Positions 1 through 9,666 of a stretch of 64,000 nt of DNA are shown in pieces. The number at the start of each line of letters is the position of its first letter. Position 1 is the stretch's first letter. A model generated the notes under the pieces. It had not been told where the DNA came from. It saw nothing but the letters and a program-made list of their open reading frames with translations, and made no database searches. The DNA comes from Guillardia theta CCMP2712 (taxonomy: Eukaryota; Cryptophyceae; Pyrenomonadales; Geminigeraceae): assembly GCF_000315625.1 (NCBI RefSeq), contig NW_005434584.1, positions 32,041-96,040 on the forward strand, in the 5' to 3' direction. Made by a program: the position numbers and the translations under genes.

Positions 1-624
1 GTACGATCACGATGCAAGCAATGCGGAGGAGGGAGCATATGCGTGCACGGGCGTCAACGAGCATCATGCAAAGATTGTTCAGGAGGGAGTATTTGCAAGC
101 ATAGGAAGGTAAGATCACGATGCAAAGAATGCGGGGGAGGGAGCATATGTGAGCACAATCTCCATAAATCATCGTGCAAAAAGTGTGGGGGAGGGAGCAT
201 ATGCGAGCATGGGAGAGTTCGATCGCAGTGCAAGGATTGTGGAGGAGGAAGCATCTGCAAACATGGTCGGAGAAGGTCACGATGCAAAGGATGTGGGGGA
301 GGGAGCATATGCCAGCATGGGCGGCAGAGATCACGATGTAAAGAATGCGGGGGAGGGAGCATATGCGAACATGGACAACGGCGATCTGGATGCAAGTCTT
401 GCAGAGGAGGAAGCATATGCGAGCATGGAAGAGCACGATCACAATGCAAGGAATGTGGCGGAGGAAGCGTATGCGAGCACGGGCGGCAGCGATCGCAGTG
501 CAAGGAATGTGGTGGGGGGAGTATATGCGAGCATGAACGAAGGCGATCACAATGCAGGGAATGTGGGGGAGGGAGCATATGCGAGCACGGGCGTAGACGA
601 TTGATATGCAGGGGATGCAAGTGA
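1..624 (+). CDS. Cys/His-rich tandem-repeat protein, 5' partial
   Basis: The frame is open from base 1, so the start lies outside the window. About eleven 18-residue repeats follow one another and end with a short basic tail and a TGA stop. The unit reads roughly GGGSICEHGRxRSxCKxC, so Cys and His fall as C-x2-C-x5-C-x-H-x6-C, a spacing that could bind zinc. Each unit is 54 bp, a multiple of three, so other frames are also open; this strand is chosen because Cys and His are strictly conserved. Related repeats are common in algal and oomycete genomes and have no settled function. A second member lies at 53,374-54,210. The spacing differs from the EsV-1-7 repeat. Zinc binding is inferred. Confidence 0.7.
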   Translation, partial: VRSRCKQCGGGSICVHGRQRASCKDCSGGSICKHRKVRSRCKECGGGSICEHNLHKSSCKKCGGGSICEHGRVRSQCKDCGGGSICKHGRRRSRCKGCGGGSICQHGRQRSRCKECGGGSICEHGQRRSGCKSCRGGSICEHGRARSQCKECGGGSVCEHGRQRSQCKECGGGSICEHERRRSQCRECGGGSICEHGRRRLICRGCK

Positions 625-1464
625 CTTTGGGAGCTTCTTGTTCCTCCCGTATCTTGATACAAGAACTCCTTTCTGGTCGACTTCAAGGCAGGAGGAACGA
701 GGGACAGCTATCACTTCCTGGACCCTCAATCGTTTCCTATGTACGCAAAAATAAGGCAGGCAGCCTCCTTTGATGGCGTGATGCAGCTCTCGATGCGTTC
801 TGTGTGCATTTTGCTTCAGTAAACGTGTTTCACATTTGTTTCTTGCTTACATGCTTCTACATTCATACAAAAATGTCTTGTTTCTTAATCATGTATTCAA
901 TGATCCTGAGAATTTTCATGATGATTTGGTGCCAACCAGACTGGAACACAACCTCACGTCAAATCCGGTTGCTCTTCGAGCTGTCTGAGAATGAGATCCG
1001 CTCAAATCCCTGGTTGAAGTCACAGAGTTGGCGGGGTTTACCAAGACTGAAGCCAGTCAATATCTGTCAAATCTACATCAATTCTTTCTATTTTGATGAT
1101 GGCTAGGCTGTAGAATGCTATGCCAGGAGGATTCAGTGACTTCAGAGCTCCTGTGATTGATATCCAGCGGCCAAGTTGAGCAAAAGTAGAACAGAGCATT
1201 GAAAAATAGCAAGAAAAGAGGGAGGATGGGGAGGGAAGGAAGAACGAGAGGTATCAGAGAGACGAGCAAGAAGGAGAGTATAAAAGAGCATGAGGGTTGG
1301 ATCAGGATGCGAGGGATGGAAAGGACATAGTACTCTCTGCACATACAGACAGAGACAGAAATTGAAGAGAGCGTCCGAGATGAGTTAAGAGGAAAGTTTT
1401 GGGAATCAAATGGCTCGCATAAATCATCGGATCTATCTAAAGTGGATTTTCTTATATTCTCGTT
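625..1464. other. Non-coding stretch, nothing recognised
   Basis: Only short open frames with low-complexity products occur here on either strand. A purine-rich segment at about 1,195-1,380 explains the proline/leucine-rich frames on the minus strand. I see no gene, RNA or repeat. Confidence 0.5.
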
Positions 1465-1474
1465 TCATACGATG

Positions 1475-1516
1475 TGTTGACCTGAGCTCCAGCAGGTGTT
1501 GACCTGAGCTCCAGCA
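1475..1516. repeat. 22-bp unit present twice in tandem
   Basis: The segment beginning TGTTGACCTGAGCTCC occurs twice, 22 bp apart, exactly where homology of fragment D to the giant gene ends. In copy C the same segment occurs once (about 55,627). The duplication therefore marks the rearrangement that cut off the fragment. Confidence 0.8.
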
Positions 1517-2019
1517 TAGTCACATCTCGTAGCACTCCCGCAGGCGTACACATGTGAGCTTGACAAGTATCCGCTGCCTCCCGACACCACCGTCACTGAG
1601 CTCCCAGTGAAGTCGAGGATAGCCGGCTCTCCTCCCTCCAGGCTCGGCTCGGCATAGAGTCGACCAACACAGTCCGAGTACACGTTGGCGTTCGTAGCGT
1701 GTGTGGTTGCGTAGGTTGACCGCTGAGCGCGGACAACCGTGAGGGTATTTCCAGTGACAGCCGAGACCTTCATCACCTCATTGTCAATGCGGATGAAGCT
1801 GTTTACCGTGATGTACGAGAAAGCAGAAGTGAGCTGCAAGGAGGATGCAGATGCAGTCAAATCAGAGCTGAGCATGGCTGGTGACTGCACTCCGGATGCC
1901 GCGACTGACTTGATGGAGTAGCCCAAGATTGGAGAGTAGACCTTGGAAGGAGCCCCCCACACGCTGCCCAGGCTAGAAAACTGCTTAGTCACCTTGTACG
2001 ATGCCTTGGTTGTCAAGGT
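1497..2019 (-). pseudogene. Fragment D of the giant repeat-protein family
   Basis: About 170 residues of the membrane-proximal part of the giant protein are open here on the minus strand. They include the module with SFIRIDNEVMKVSAVTGNTL, the YSDCVGRLYAEPSLEGGEPA block and the GGSGYLSS motif. Wording such as VTGNTLTVVRAQRSTYATTH and CDYAGAQVNTC matches copy C (55,156-64,000) better than copies A or B, so the fragment is of C type. It has no signal peptide, membrane helix or tail and is bounded by abrupt loss of homology at about 2,019 and at the 22-bp duplication. It is a relic and probably not a separate gene. Confidence 0.85.
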
Positions 2020-2663
2020 CGAAGATGAATGAATGAATGCAGTACACTTAGCCCTTTTGGTGAAACTGAAATGGGAGGCAAAGAAGAGGATGAACCCGGT
2101 TTCAGAGAAGAAACGGGTGGGCAGGCGGCAGCAGGGAGAGACACAGACTGATATTTCTCAAGGTTCTCATGTTTGCCCGCTGAATGACAGAGGTGGTGGA
2201 AGGGCATGCGGCAGGTGCAACTCATGGCGGATACATTCAACCATTCGCATGAAAGTCACCATGGTCGCATGGAGGATCGGTTGCGCGCGCCATAGGGTTG
2301 GTTCAGATACATATTACCAAAAATGGCAGGAAAAAAATGGCAGGAAACATGTGTAAATATGGTAATACGTATCTTTATGCTTACGATTTCATCATACTAG
2401 GCTTTTTGTATACACGTGCGAAATGGCAGACGATGCTGAAGACAGTGGAGTTGTGGTTATGACTGAGGGTAAGGACAGACTCTTCTGCCGAGCAGGTTTC
2501 TCTCGAAGAGGTTCCTGAAAATCTCGCCAAACATTGATATCAATGTTTTGCAAAGCCAAGTCATTGTCTAATGCACGCAGAACTCTCCTACAAGCAGAAG
2601 CATCTGGCGACATGTACTGGGCAGCGCTAGTAGTGGATTCTTGCGGTCAGCATGCGCCCTATC
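2020..2663. other. Non-coding stretch, nothing recognised
   Basis: Short frames only, none with protein-like composition. The segment at about 2,318-2,390, with duplicated AAATGGCAGGAAA and AAATATGGTAAT, faintly resembles the inner part of the fold-back element at 29,960-30,255; this is too weak to call. Confidence 0.4.
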
Positions 2664-2732
2664 CGGAGTACTCGTTCTGCTTGATCCGGAATACTCGTTC
2701 TGCTTGATCTGCAGTACTCGTTCTGCTTGAGC
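2664..2732. repeat. 23-bp tandem repeat, three units
   Basis: Three imperfect copies of a 23-bp unit containing TACTCGTTCTGCTTGA run end to end, directly before the first copy of the 175-bp dispersed repeat. Confidence 0.8.
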
Positions 2733-2755
2733 GCAGGTGAAGAGAGCGTGCATGT

Positions 2756-2930
2756 GGATACCCCAGGATACTCTACCCCAGTGTGAATCTGCTGAAAAGG
2801 ACCCCTCTGGAGGTCTTTGTTGCAGGAACCGTGTACCCGTGGTGGCTTACAAGCTGAAGAGGACGGGAGAGTCTTGTGGAGTACAACCCGTTGGAAGCAG
2901 CCTGCTGGCATGCGAGGATGGGGTTCTCTA
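2756..2930. repeat. Dispersed 175-bp direct repeat, copy 1
   Basis: This segment is repeated at 7,217-7,391 in the same orientation with only three mismatches that I can count. Both copies start GGATACCCCAGGATACTC and end GGGGTTCTCTA. Flanks differ. It is open in several frames, so coding cannot be excluded, but no frame gives a recognisable protein. Confidence 0.9.
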
Positions 2931-3223
2931 CCCTGCGAGAGAGCAAGGTTTCTGCTCGAAGGGCTGACGGGATGTTCAACATCTAGAGAAGAAAGCTTGT
3001 CAACTTCCAAGGAGAAATCACCCCTACTTTCCTCGGCCAAGAGACGGGTATTCCTGTCTCCGTCCTCGAAGGTATACAAGGATCATTCTCGTCAGAACTA
3101 AGTGGTCTTCTTCCCCTTTCGTGTGTGAGCCACGTCTGTTTATGCCACATCAGTGTGTGTGGGTTTGTTTTGTTTGTTGAGTCAGAATAAAGAGAGATAG
3201 ATCTCCTTCTGTCTTGCTGAAGG
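2931..3223. other. Non-coding stretch, nothing recognised
   Basis: Short frames only; no repeat or motif seen. Confidence 0.4.
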
Positions 3224-3730
3224 TCAATCCTGTAAAGCTTGGTGCTGTGAACACAAAGCCTGGGGATAAATGGTGATCCGATTGGGTTGAAACCATCTCT
3301 TGAGAGTATCACTGACAGCTGAGGTATCGCCACAGAGTAAGTCCCAGTTGGCATGGTCGTACACTGGCATATGTAAATATGTCATCATACTTCCATCGAG
3401 GGGAAATTTCTTTGGCGACAAGCAACCATTGCCCAAGGACGAGATGATGTCGAAGATCACATCCTTGATTTCGAGATGATGTCGAAGATCGTCAACGCCG
3501 CAGGAGGATACTATTTCAGTCTTGAGCCTGTTGACCCTAAGCAGCATGTGACTCTGTTCACGCCGAAGTCTTTGCACCACTAGCTCCTTGGCATGTTGGA
3601 ATGGCATTTGCCATTGTTGTATCCATGAGGATCCGGAACCTCGGATACTCGTCGGATACTCTGCCGGATATTCCCTAAATAGGCGGACGCATCTCGTGCG
3701 GACGGCCTCCTGAATTTCCCCCACTTGCAT
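3224..3730 (-). CDS. Possible hypothetical protein (weak)
   Basis: A 168-codon minus-strand frame with mixed, protein-like composition, including LHMPVYDHANWDLLCGD and FQPNRITIYPQALC. No signal peptide, membrane helix or family motif is visible. It could be part of a decayed gene, since neighbouring segments also carry gene debris, or a chance frame. The start is uncertain. Confidence 0.25.
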   Translation of the reverse strand: MQVGEIQEAVRTRCVRLFREYPAEYPTSIRGSGSSWIQQWQMPFQHAKELVVQRLRREQSHMLLRVNRLKTEIVSSCGVDDLRHHLEIKDVIFDIISSLGNGCLSPKKFPLDGSMMTYLHMPVYDHANWDLLCGDTSAVSDTLKRWFQPNRITIYPQALCSQHQALQD

Positions 3731-4429
3731 GCACAGTGAGTGTGGTGGTTGTGCGTAGTTTACCTCCTAGTAAACTTAGAGACTTCTATTTCCTGCTTCT
3801 CAATCTTCTTCATCCTTACCTTACTCGTGTCGTTGACAATCTCTGTGTTGTGTATACAACATTCTGGAAGCGAAGTGGTTGAGCCATGATGATATTCGGT
3901 GCCAGTCGCTTCTTACGCGATATGTGGTCTTTGTGAGGGTTGAGGCTCTTGTTTCACGTTAGTGTATGCGGGTTCTCGCCGCATTATCTCGTGGAGAGCT
4001 AAATGATCGATATCACCGCACAAACCAGATATACAGTAGAAAATCTATTTTGTTTTTCTGGCTTAAGAAAAGTAAAAAATAATCAAGAAATGCTAATCTA
4101 CTCTATAGAACTGAACGATCCACCTCGTCAGATGAGAAGTTTGAAGGTAAACAGAGCTTCTGCAATCCTGTCTAACACCTACCTATCGCTGCTGCGAAAC
4201 TTTGTAAACATGCCTTTTTCATTCAAAAATTCGATCTGTTCACCGTGCTTCAGGATATGATCTGATTTGATCAAATCAGAGTGTACCTTACGCACACTTT
4301 CTGTTAAATCGTCCATTCAGGTCTTGTTCCAGATGAATTCGGCTGATCGACTAGTCGAATGGAGAAGCATGATACAACGAGCAGGAGATTGCAACAAACT
4401 GCGTGATAAAGCAGGAGGGAACCATCTTG
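3731..4429. other. AT-richer stretch, nothing recognised
   Basis: Short frames at about 4,003-4,260 and 4,267-4,530 have no recognisable product. A palindromic TGATTTGATCAAATCA lies at about 4,262. Confidence 0.4.
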
Positions 4430-4690
4430 ATACATCTTTGCACATGTCGGGCAGGATCATGGTGCCCTCCTGGGCGACTCATGGGAAGGCCGTCTCGCAC
4501 CGCACGGGGATCACGTCCTCCTTAGGTTGATGATCTATACGAACATGCCCGATCTCATCATGAAATCCACGCACTCCGGGTGGAGCAGGGCCTGCTGATG
4601 CTTCCAGTTCTCCTTGCAGACCTGCTTGAAGTCGGGGCAGTGGATGATGCTGTTCATGCTGTGCCTCAGGGTCTTATCCTTGAAGCACAT
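4430..4690 (-). pseudogene. Fragment of an unknown protein-coding gene
   Basis: From an ATG at 4,690 to a TAG at 4,535 the minus strand reads a compact 51-residue peptide with MCFKDKTLRHSMNSI and CKENWKHQQALLHPECVDFM. Third codon positions are strongly G/C (TTC AAG, CTG, AAC, ATC), as in a real gene. Shortly beyond the stop another frame continues with similar codon use (DVIPVRCETAFP, then QEGTMILPDMCKDV), so the gene is broken by at least one stop and one shift. I do not recognise the family. It lies next to two other decayed segments with the same style (4,729-5,479 and 5,987-6,415) that may come from one inserted element. Confidence 0.45.
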
Positions 4691-4728
4691 GTTCGACCTC
4701 AGGGTGGCAGGCGGGGATTTCTACAGGG

Positions 4729-5479
4729 GTGGCCCCTCGTGTTATGGTTTTCCATAGTGTGATTTTCGGCTATCCTGCAAGGTGCTCCCTCCACATCGCT
4801 TCCATGCACACGCATGGTGTCGTTGAGGCCAGGCTCGACTCTCCCTTCCCCACACCGGCCTTTGACCCTCTGTACTCCTTTGTCGTCCTTGAGGAAGAGG
4901 TGTGGGACAGCGAGGCTAAACTGCGAGCAAGTGGACGCCGTGAGGGACTGGAACAGGGTGGCGGTGTTTGTCTTTGTGTTCAATATGAGCGGCACCATGA
5001 GGGTATTCCGCATACACATCCATGGGATCGTGATCGAGAAGAAGCTGCATGAGCTGGACAGGGAGGATATCGGGCCCGGGATACTCGTGCACGATGTGGA
5101 GTTCATCCTGGATGGCTTCTACTTCTACACTGCCAAGCCCGAGCACGTGATCATTTGGGGCCCGTTCCACAGCTTGGAGGAAGCATTGTTCTACTATGAG
5201 GAGCAGCGTGGGTTCACGGTGCACAACATGAGTGTGAAGGTCGTGTTGGATGAGGGGTACAGCTCTAGGGCGCTCTTCCGGGACAATTACCATGCCTGCC
5301 TGCAGAATGGGGGCGGCATATTCGAGAATACCAGTCACGTCTACCATATCATGGGCAACCTGCTGCATCACGAGAGGTCGGACTCAGTGTTCTTCAAGGG
5401 TTCAGCCACACCAGCGATATCAATGGCCTTCTGGAGGAGATGGCAGAGCCGCTTATCGTCCAGGCCGGTTTCGGTGTGA
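4729..5479 (+). pseudogene. Unknown protein, probably frameshifted
   Basis: Two plus-strand frames join into one protein-like reading. The first (4,729 to about 4,920) has DPLYSFVVLEEEVWDSEAKLR; the second (about 4,930-5,479) has MRVFRIHIHGIVIEKKLHEL, GFYFYTAKPEHVIIWGPFH and ENTSHVYHIMGNLLHHERSD. Codon use is G/C-ending and composition is that of a folded protein. The switch of frame near 4,920-4,930 implies an indel or a short intron. No family is recognised. It could be the remains of a viral or mobile-element gene, since the neighbouring segments are similarly coding-like but broken. Confidence 0.5.
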
Positions 5480-5986
5480 GGATGAACATGTTTGTCGCAA
5501 GTTCTTTCACACACAAGACGGAAGAGTCACAATAAATCATGTTTGAGGCTTCGATTGAGTATGATAGTACTGACGATGCTGAGTCAAAAGCAAGAAGACA
5601 AGTTAGAGGACCCCGAAATGTGCTTGTCTGAAATATCATCTCCAGTCGAGTATCAATTAATGATGATGTGCAGTGACGTGCAGTGATTGCAATCCTTCCG
5701 GAGAAGTAGCTACAAATGCACACGGTAATACTGATCGTCTTCGATCATGCACTCGACTTTCTCGATGCACTTTCAGCCTTCATCCAGTGATTTCTAACGA
5801 AGTTGGAGAGAGCTCCCTCATTCATTTGACAGCAACTTAGGGCATGTGAAAGGCATTGCGGCTTTGTTATTTCGGGCTCGTAATTGATCAAATCAAAACA
5901 GAGACAACTGATGCAAAGATGAAATAACAACAGAAGACTTTTCGTGCGAAGAATAAACAAAGAAAGCAGACACCTCATCCTGTTTC
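5480..5986. other. Stretch without a recognisable gene
   Basis: Short frames only on both strands, none with convincing composition. Confidence 0.4.
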
Positions 5987-6415
5987 TCAGGCGATAGGCT
6001 GCATGCCCTTGCCATGGCTGTAGCACCAGGCGTTGATGATCATGTTGTCCTTGGGTGGCAGGTAGGGATCGCTCTGAGAGGAGACTTGGTGGATGGAGAC
6101 CTTTTCCTTATCCTTCAGCTCTTTGATGGACTTCCATGTAGAAGTGAATCGCCTTGTCCCCTGCTGTCTTGAGCTCTTCCCCCTCACCGCTATGCGTGGG
6201 TCTCCTTCTCCGATAACCTCATCGTCACTCTCCCACACGTACTGACCCGAACCAAGCCTCCAGATAGAGCTCACGGTTCATGCAGGACTGCACCATGTCG
6301 CATGAGAAAGCGATGAGACCCTTTGCTATAACGGTTGTTGTATGGAATGTAACGTCCAATTCCTCTTGCACACGATACATGAGCATGAAAGCGCTGACGG
6401 CGGCCGTCGGAAATG
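5987..6415 (-). pseudogene. Unknown protein, frameshifted fragment
   Basis: Read on the minus strand from about 6,415, one frame gives AVSAFMLMYRVQEELDVTFH and GLIAFSCDMVQSCMNREL, ending near EAWFGS. The sequence then continues in the frame that ends at 5,987, with GQYVWESDDEVIGEGDPRIA, KSIKELKDKEKVSIHQVSSQ and DNMIINAWCYSHGKG. The join near 6,245 needs a frameshift. Composition and codon use are protein-like, but I cannot assign a family. The 35-bp tandem array begins just upstream of it and may have cut off the 5' part. Confidence 0.5.
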
Positions 6416-6435
6416 GCGTTCGCTTCCTGTGCTTG

Positions 6436-6672
6436 CTCCTTCCTGCTGCTTCAGTAGTCCTCCCCTCCTGCTGCTTCCTGCTGCTTCAGTAGTCCTCCCC
6501 TCCTGCTGCTTCCTGCTGCTTCAGTAGTCCTCCGCTCCTGCTGCTTCCTGCTGCTTCAGTAGTCCTCCCCTCCTGCTGCTCCCTGCTGCTTCAGTAGTCC
6601 TCCGCTCCTGCTGCTTCCTGCTGCTTCAGTAGTCCTCCGCTCCTGCTGCTTCCTGCTGCTTCAGTAGTCCTG
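6436..6672. repeat. 35-bp tandem repeat, about seven units
   Basis: The motif TCAGTAGTCC recurs every 35 bp at 6,451, 6,486, 6,521, 6,556, 6,591, 6,626 and 6,661, joined by CTCCTGCTGCTTCCTGCTGCT. Units differ mainly by C or G in CTCCCC/CTCCGC. The period is not a multiple of three, so it does not encode an in-frame peptide repeat. Confidence 0.95.
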
Positions 6673-7216
6673 AATAGGACAGAGATAGCTAGTAGAGGGA
6701 TTGGAGATAGAGTGGAGATGATGAGAAAAGACTCAATTGTATCATCAGAGATCAGGACTGTCGAGATCCACAGGAGAGGAGCTATTGGAGATGCCCTTGC
6801 AGCAGGAGGTATGAAGTCGCGGTTGCACCAGTGACTGACGAGGAAGGACTGTGAGGAGGAGGAAGCACAGAAGACGGGAAGAAGTAGGCAAAACTAAATG
6901 AGGAAGAGTAGGAGAAGGCAGGACAAGCAGCAGCTCCAGAACTTCAACGCTTCTGCTTCTCCTCCATGTGTCCCCTCCATTCGCTCCTCTTCCTCAACTT
7001 TCTTTCTGCCATCCTCCGCTCTCTAGCTCACCTATGCATGCTGCGCACATGCTCGGAGGGAACCTTGAGCGATGTCCTTCTCCTGGTCTTCCATGTGCCT
7101 CCCCTGCCGCGATGTCGTTTGTCAGAGCTCATAGGAACCGAGCCCGAGTCAGACAAAGGTTTACTGGAAAGAAAGGACAGTTGGTCTCGTACTCGTGTGT
7201 GAAACTGACTTCTCTT
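6673..7216. other. Stretch without a recognisable gene
   Basis: Purine-rich then pyrimidine-rich sequence. The short frames at about 6,966-7,202 give low-complexity Leu/Pro/Ser products. Confidence 0.4.
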
Positions 7217-7391
7217 GGATACCCCAGGATACTCTACCCCAGTGTGAATCTGCTGAAAAGGACCCCTCTGGAGGTCTTTGTTGCAGGAACCGTGCACCCG
7301 TGGTGGCGTACAAGCTGAAGAGGACGGGAGAGTCTTGTGGAGTACAACCCGTTGGAAGCAGCCTGCTGGCATGCGAGGACGGGGTTCTCTA
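7217..7391. repeat. Dispersed 175-bp direct repeat, copy 2
   Basis: Same orientation as 2,756-2,930, with three mismatches. It ends immediately before the first PA-like segment, so it may have inserted there. Confidence 0.9.
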
Positions 7392-9215
7392 GTACAAAAT
7401 TACATCATGCTCAACTAGCGGGTGCTGTTGCCGTGGTCGTTGTGGACAATCAAAATACCGACGTGTTCACTTCTATTCTGAGGTCACAGAAATTGATTGC
7501 AAAAAGAAATTGACTGCTGCTTATAGAGTGGAAGAAGGACCAATCTCCTCTGGAGTGGTGCCAGATGGAAATCCTCTCGTGCAAGTCAAGCTCCCAGCAG
7601 AAATGATTTTGCAAGTGAGCTGGATTCCTGCGTTGATGGCATCTAACTGTTCGTGTTGCTCATGCAGAAAGATATCTCGCTGCTTCAAGAAGTTGCCACT
7701 CACATAATTGCATTCCCACCCGTCCAGCCTGGAACAAATCTAGGCTACAGGGCAGGAATTGTAGGCTGTCCTCGCTAGGAAAGCAAATTCGGGATTTCTA
7801 AAAATGAGGCTAATGCGTTGATGAAAGAATTTTTTAACGCAAGGAAGCACGAGTGCCTGCAAGACCAATCTGTTAATCAACAATCACCTGTGCAGAATCC
7901 ACTGCAAGATCCAGAATCCTCGGATAACATATTGGTATTTTTCCTGGTTAAGGAAGTGAGTGCCAGTTCAGAAATGACCGATTTGAACAGGAGAATCATG
8001 AGACGAGTGATTGGAAAGATCAAAGGTATCGCTGGACAACAGAATTGGGAGTGGATAAGATATCGAGCATCAGCTGTGCTCGAACCTCTATGCCTCTCAG
8101 GTGGGAGAACAAATCACCACGTTCCTTCAGACAAGCAAGTATGATCCTATCAAACCAACGGCGAAACTCGAGAATCCGGTTAATCATTCCTATATGAATT
8201 TTGGAAATGTGACAATGTTCGGTACCTACAGGCAAGTGTATGAGGGCTCGTTTGTATGCGGTCTGAACATATCTGGAAGGCTTGTATGGGCTAGACCGTA
8301 GTTTGCAGACATGCCTCTATGGAATGCAGATCAGGTAAACGAAGAATCATTTCTGTGCAGTCCATGATTTTCTCAAAGGTAGCTGGAAAGATTGTTGCGG
8401 TGAAGACAGGTCCTAAACCTTTTGATCCGCCTTGTAATTACAGCAGAAAACTTCACTTCTGTTAAAAAGCGGGAGCGATTGGCCTTATTGTCTTGGATTG
8501 GGATCCTTCAAGCAAGTTCACGATGATTCCTAAACTTGAAACAGGATCTCAGAATGATGACGGCTGCATTCCTTTGCAGATCGAGATCCCCTGCTGTATG
8601 GTGCTAAATCAAGCTGAACCATTGTTGCAAGAAGGAACTAAACAGGCTGAAGAGTGGATGAACGAATTTCTAATACCCAGGAAAGAGGAAAGGTCTTCTG
8701 AGATGAGGATGATTGAGAAGAAAACAAAGAATCAGAACAATTTCGAGAAGAATTAGGAGGAAAGGAGTGGATTGACGGAAATGTGTTTTCAAGCTTGATT
8801 CCTGTCACAGAAGATGAAATGGATGGTACTCATTCAACGAGATACGAAATCACTAAAGAGATCATGTCAAAAATCACTTATTCACAAAAAGCTGCACAAA
8901 TATTTCCGACACTGATGAATATCTAAAGCGAATCGAGGCACAGTTCGGAGGCTCCTACTCAAAATTGAATTCAAAAATTGTTCATGAGGTTCAGACTGAT
9001 GCATGGATCGAAATGTTAAGCATTGACTTTGAAACCAGGACACAGGAAACTCTCCAAAAGCGGACGATGGAATCTCGCCAATCACCAGCCGGATTTGAGA
9101 TAGAGCAGCCAATTTCTCCTCAAGAAAACTCTTGCAAGCGCGATGTCAGTGTACAGTGTGAAGCACAACAGAACAATTTCTGGGATAGTATCTTGTTTCA
9201 AAGCATATGGTAAGA
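7392..9215 (+). pseudogene. Decayed gene with two PA-like domains
   Basis: Two segments resemble the protease-associated (PA) domain. The first, about 7,400-7,620, reads HAQLAGAVAVVVVDNQNTDV and then, in another frame, DGNPLVQVKLPAEMIL. The second, about 8,380-8,640, reads GKIVAVKTGP, a TAA at about 8,461, then KAGAIGLIVLDWDPSSKF and IPLQIEIPCCMVL. The AGA-hydrophobic-strand pattern followed by a proline strand is typical of PA domains. Between and after them are open frames of 108, 66, 87 and 82 codons with protein-like but unassigned sequence, in changing frames. Introns could explain some changes, but the stop inside the second domain suggests decay. Confidence 0.4.
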
Positions 9216-9222
9216 TTCGACA

Positions 9223-9456
9223 TTGCTTTCAATATTCGCCGTAATGTTACGTGCAGGTCACCTGCAAAACGAGGATAATGCCAAGTCCCGTACGTTGAGG
9301 AAAAGAATAAATTTCTTGAAATTCCATACTGACCAAACTAAAGTAAATATATCTCAAAGCACAAGCAAAAACATTGAAAAGCATTGGAAGGGACTGGGGA
9401 AGGTTTTTGGGGAGGGTGTAGATTCCTTCAGGAGCACGGCACCTCCACGTCTATGA
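9223..9456 (+). pseudogene. Short frame following the PA-like region
   Basis: A 77-codon frame with basic, helical composition (RKRINFLKFHTDQ, STSKNIEKHWKGLGK). It may be the end of the preceding decayed gene. No family is recognised and it could be a chance frame. Confidence 0.2.
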
Positions 9457-9666
9457 GTAAATCTCATAACTTGTTGACGACAAGGAAGAGGTCCAGTAGT
9501 CGAATTGATTTTTCATTTTAGGTCCTTCGAAGGTCGCCTTTGTCACACCTGAAGCCCAGCTGCATGGTCATCGCCAGCACAGTGAAAAGATCTCCTGCTG
9601 CCGAACTCACTGCATGTAGCGAAAGGTCGGTTCCACCATCATTTCCATCTGTCATCGTGACAATTC

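Noticed and set aside
1-624. EsV-1-7 repeat family (brown algal IMM-type)
   Set aside because: The Cys/His spacing here, C-x2-C-x5-C-x-H-x6-C, does not match the EsV-1-7 spacing C-x4-C-x16-C-x2-H.
54-686. Long minus-strand frame opposite the first Cys/His-repeat gene
   Set aside because: The 54-bp repeat is a multiple of three, so all frames stay open; only the plus frame conserves Cys and His exactly.
804-1106. 100-codon plus-strand frame
   Set aside because: Low-complexity Phe/Ile/Cys-rich product in AT-rich DNA with no supporting motif.
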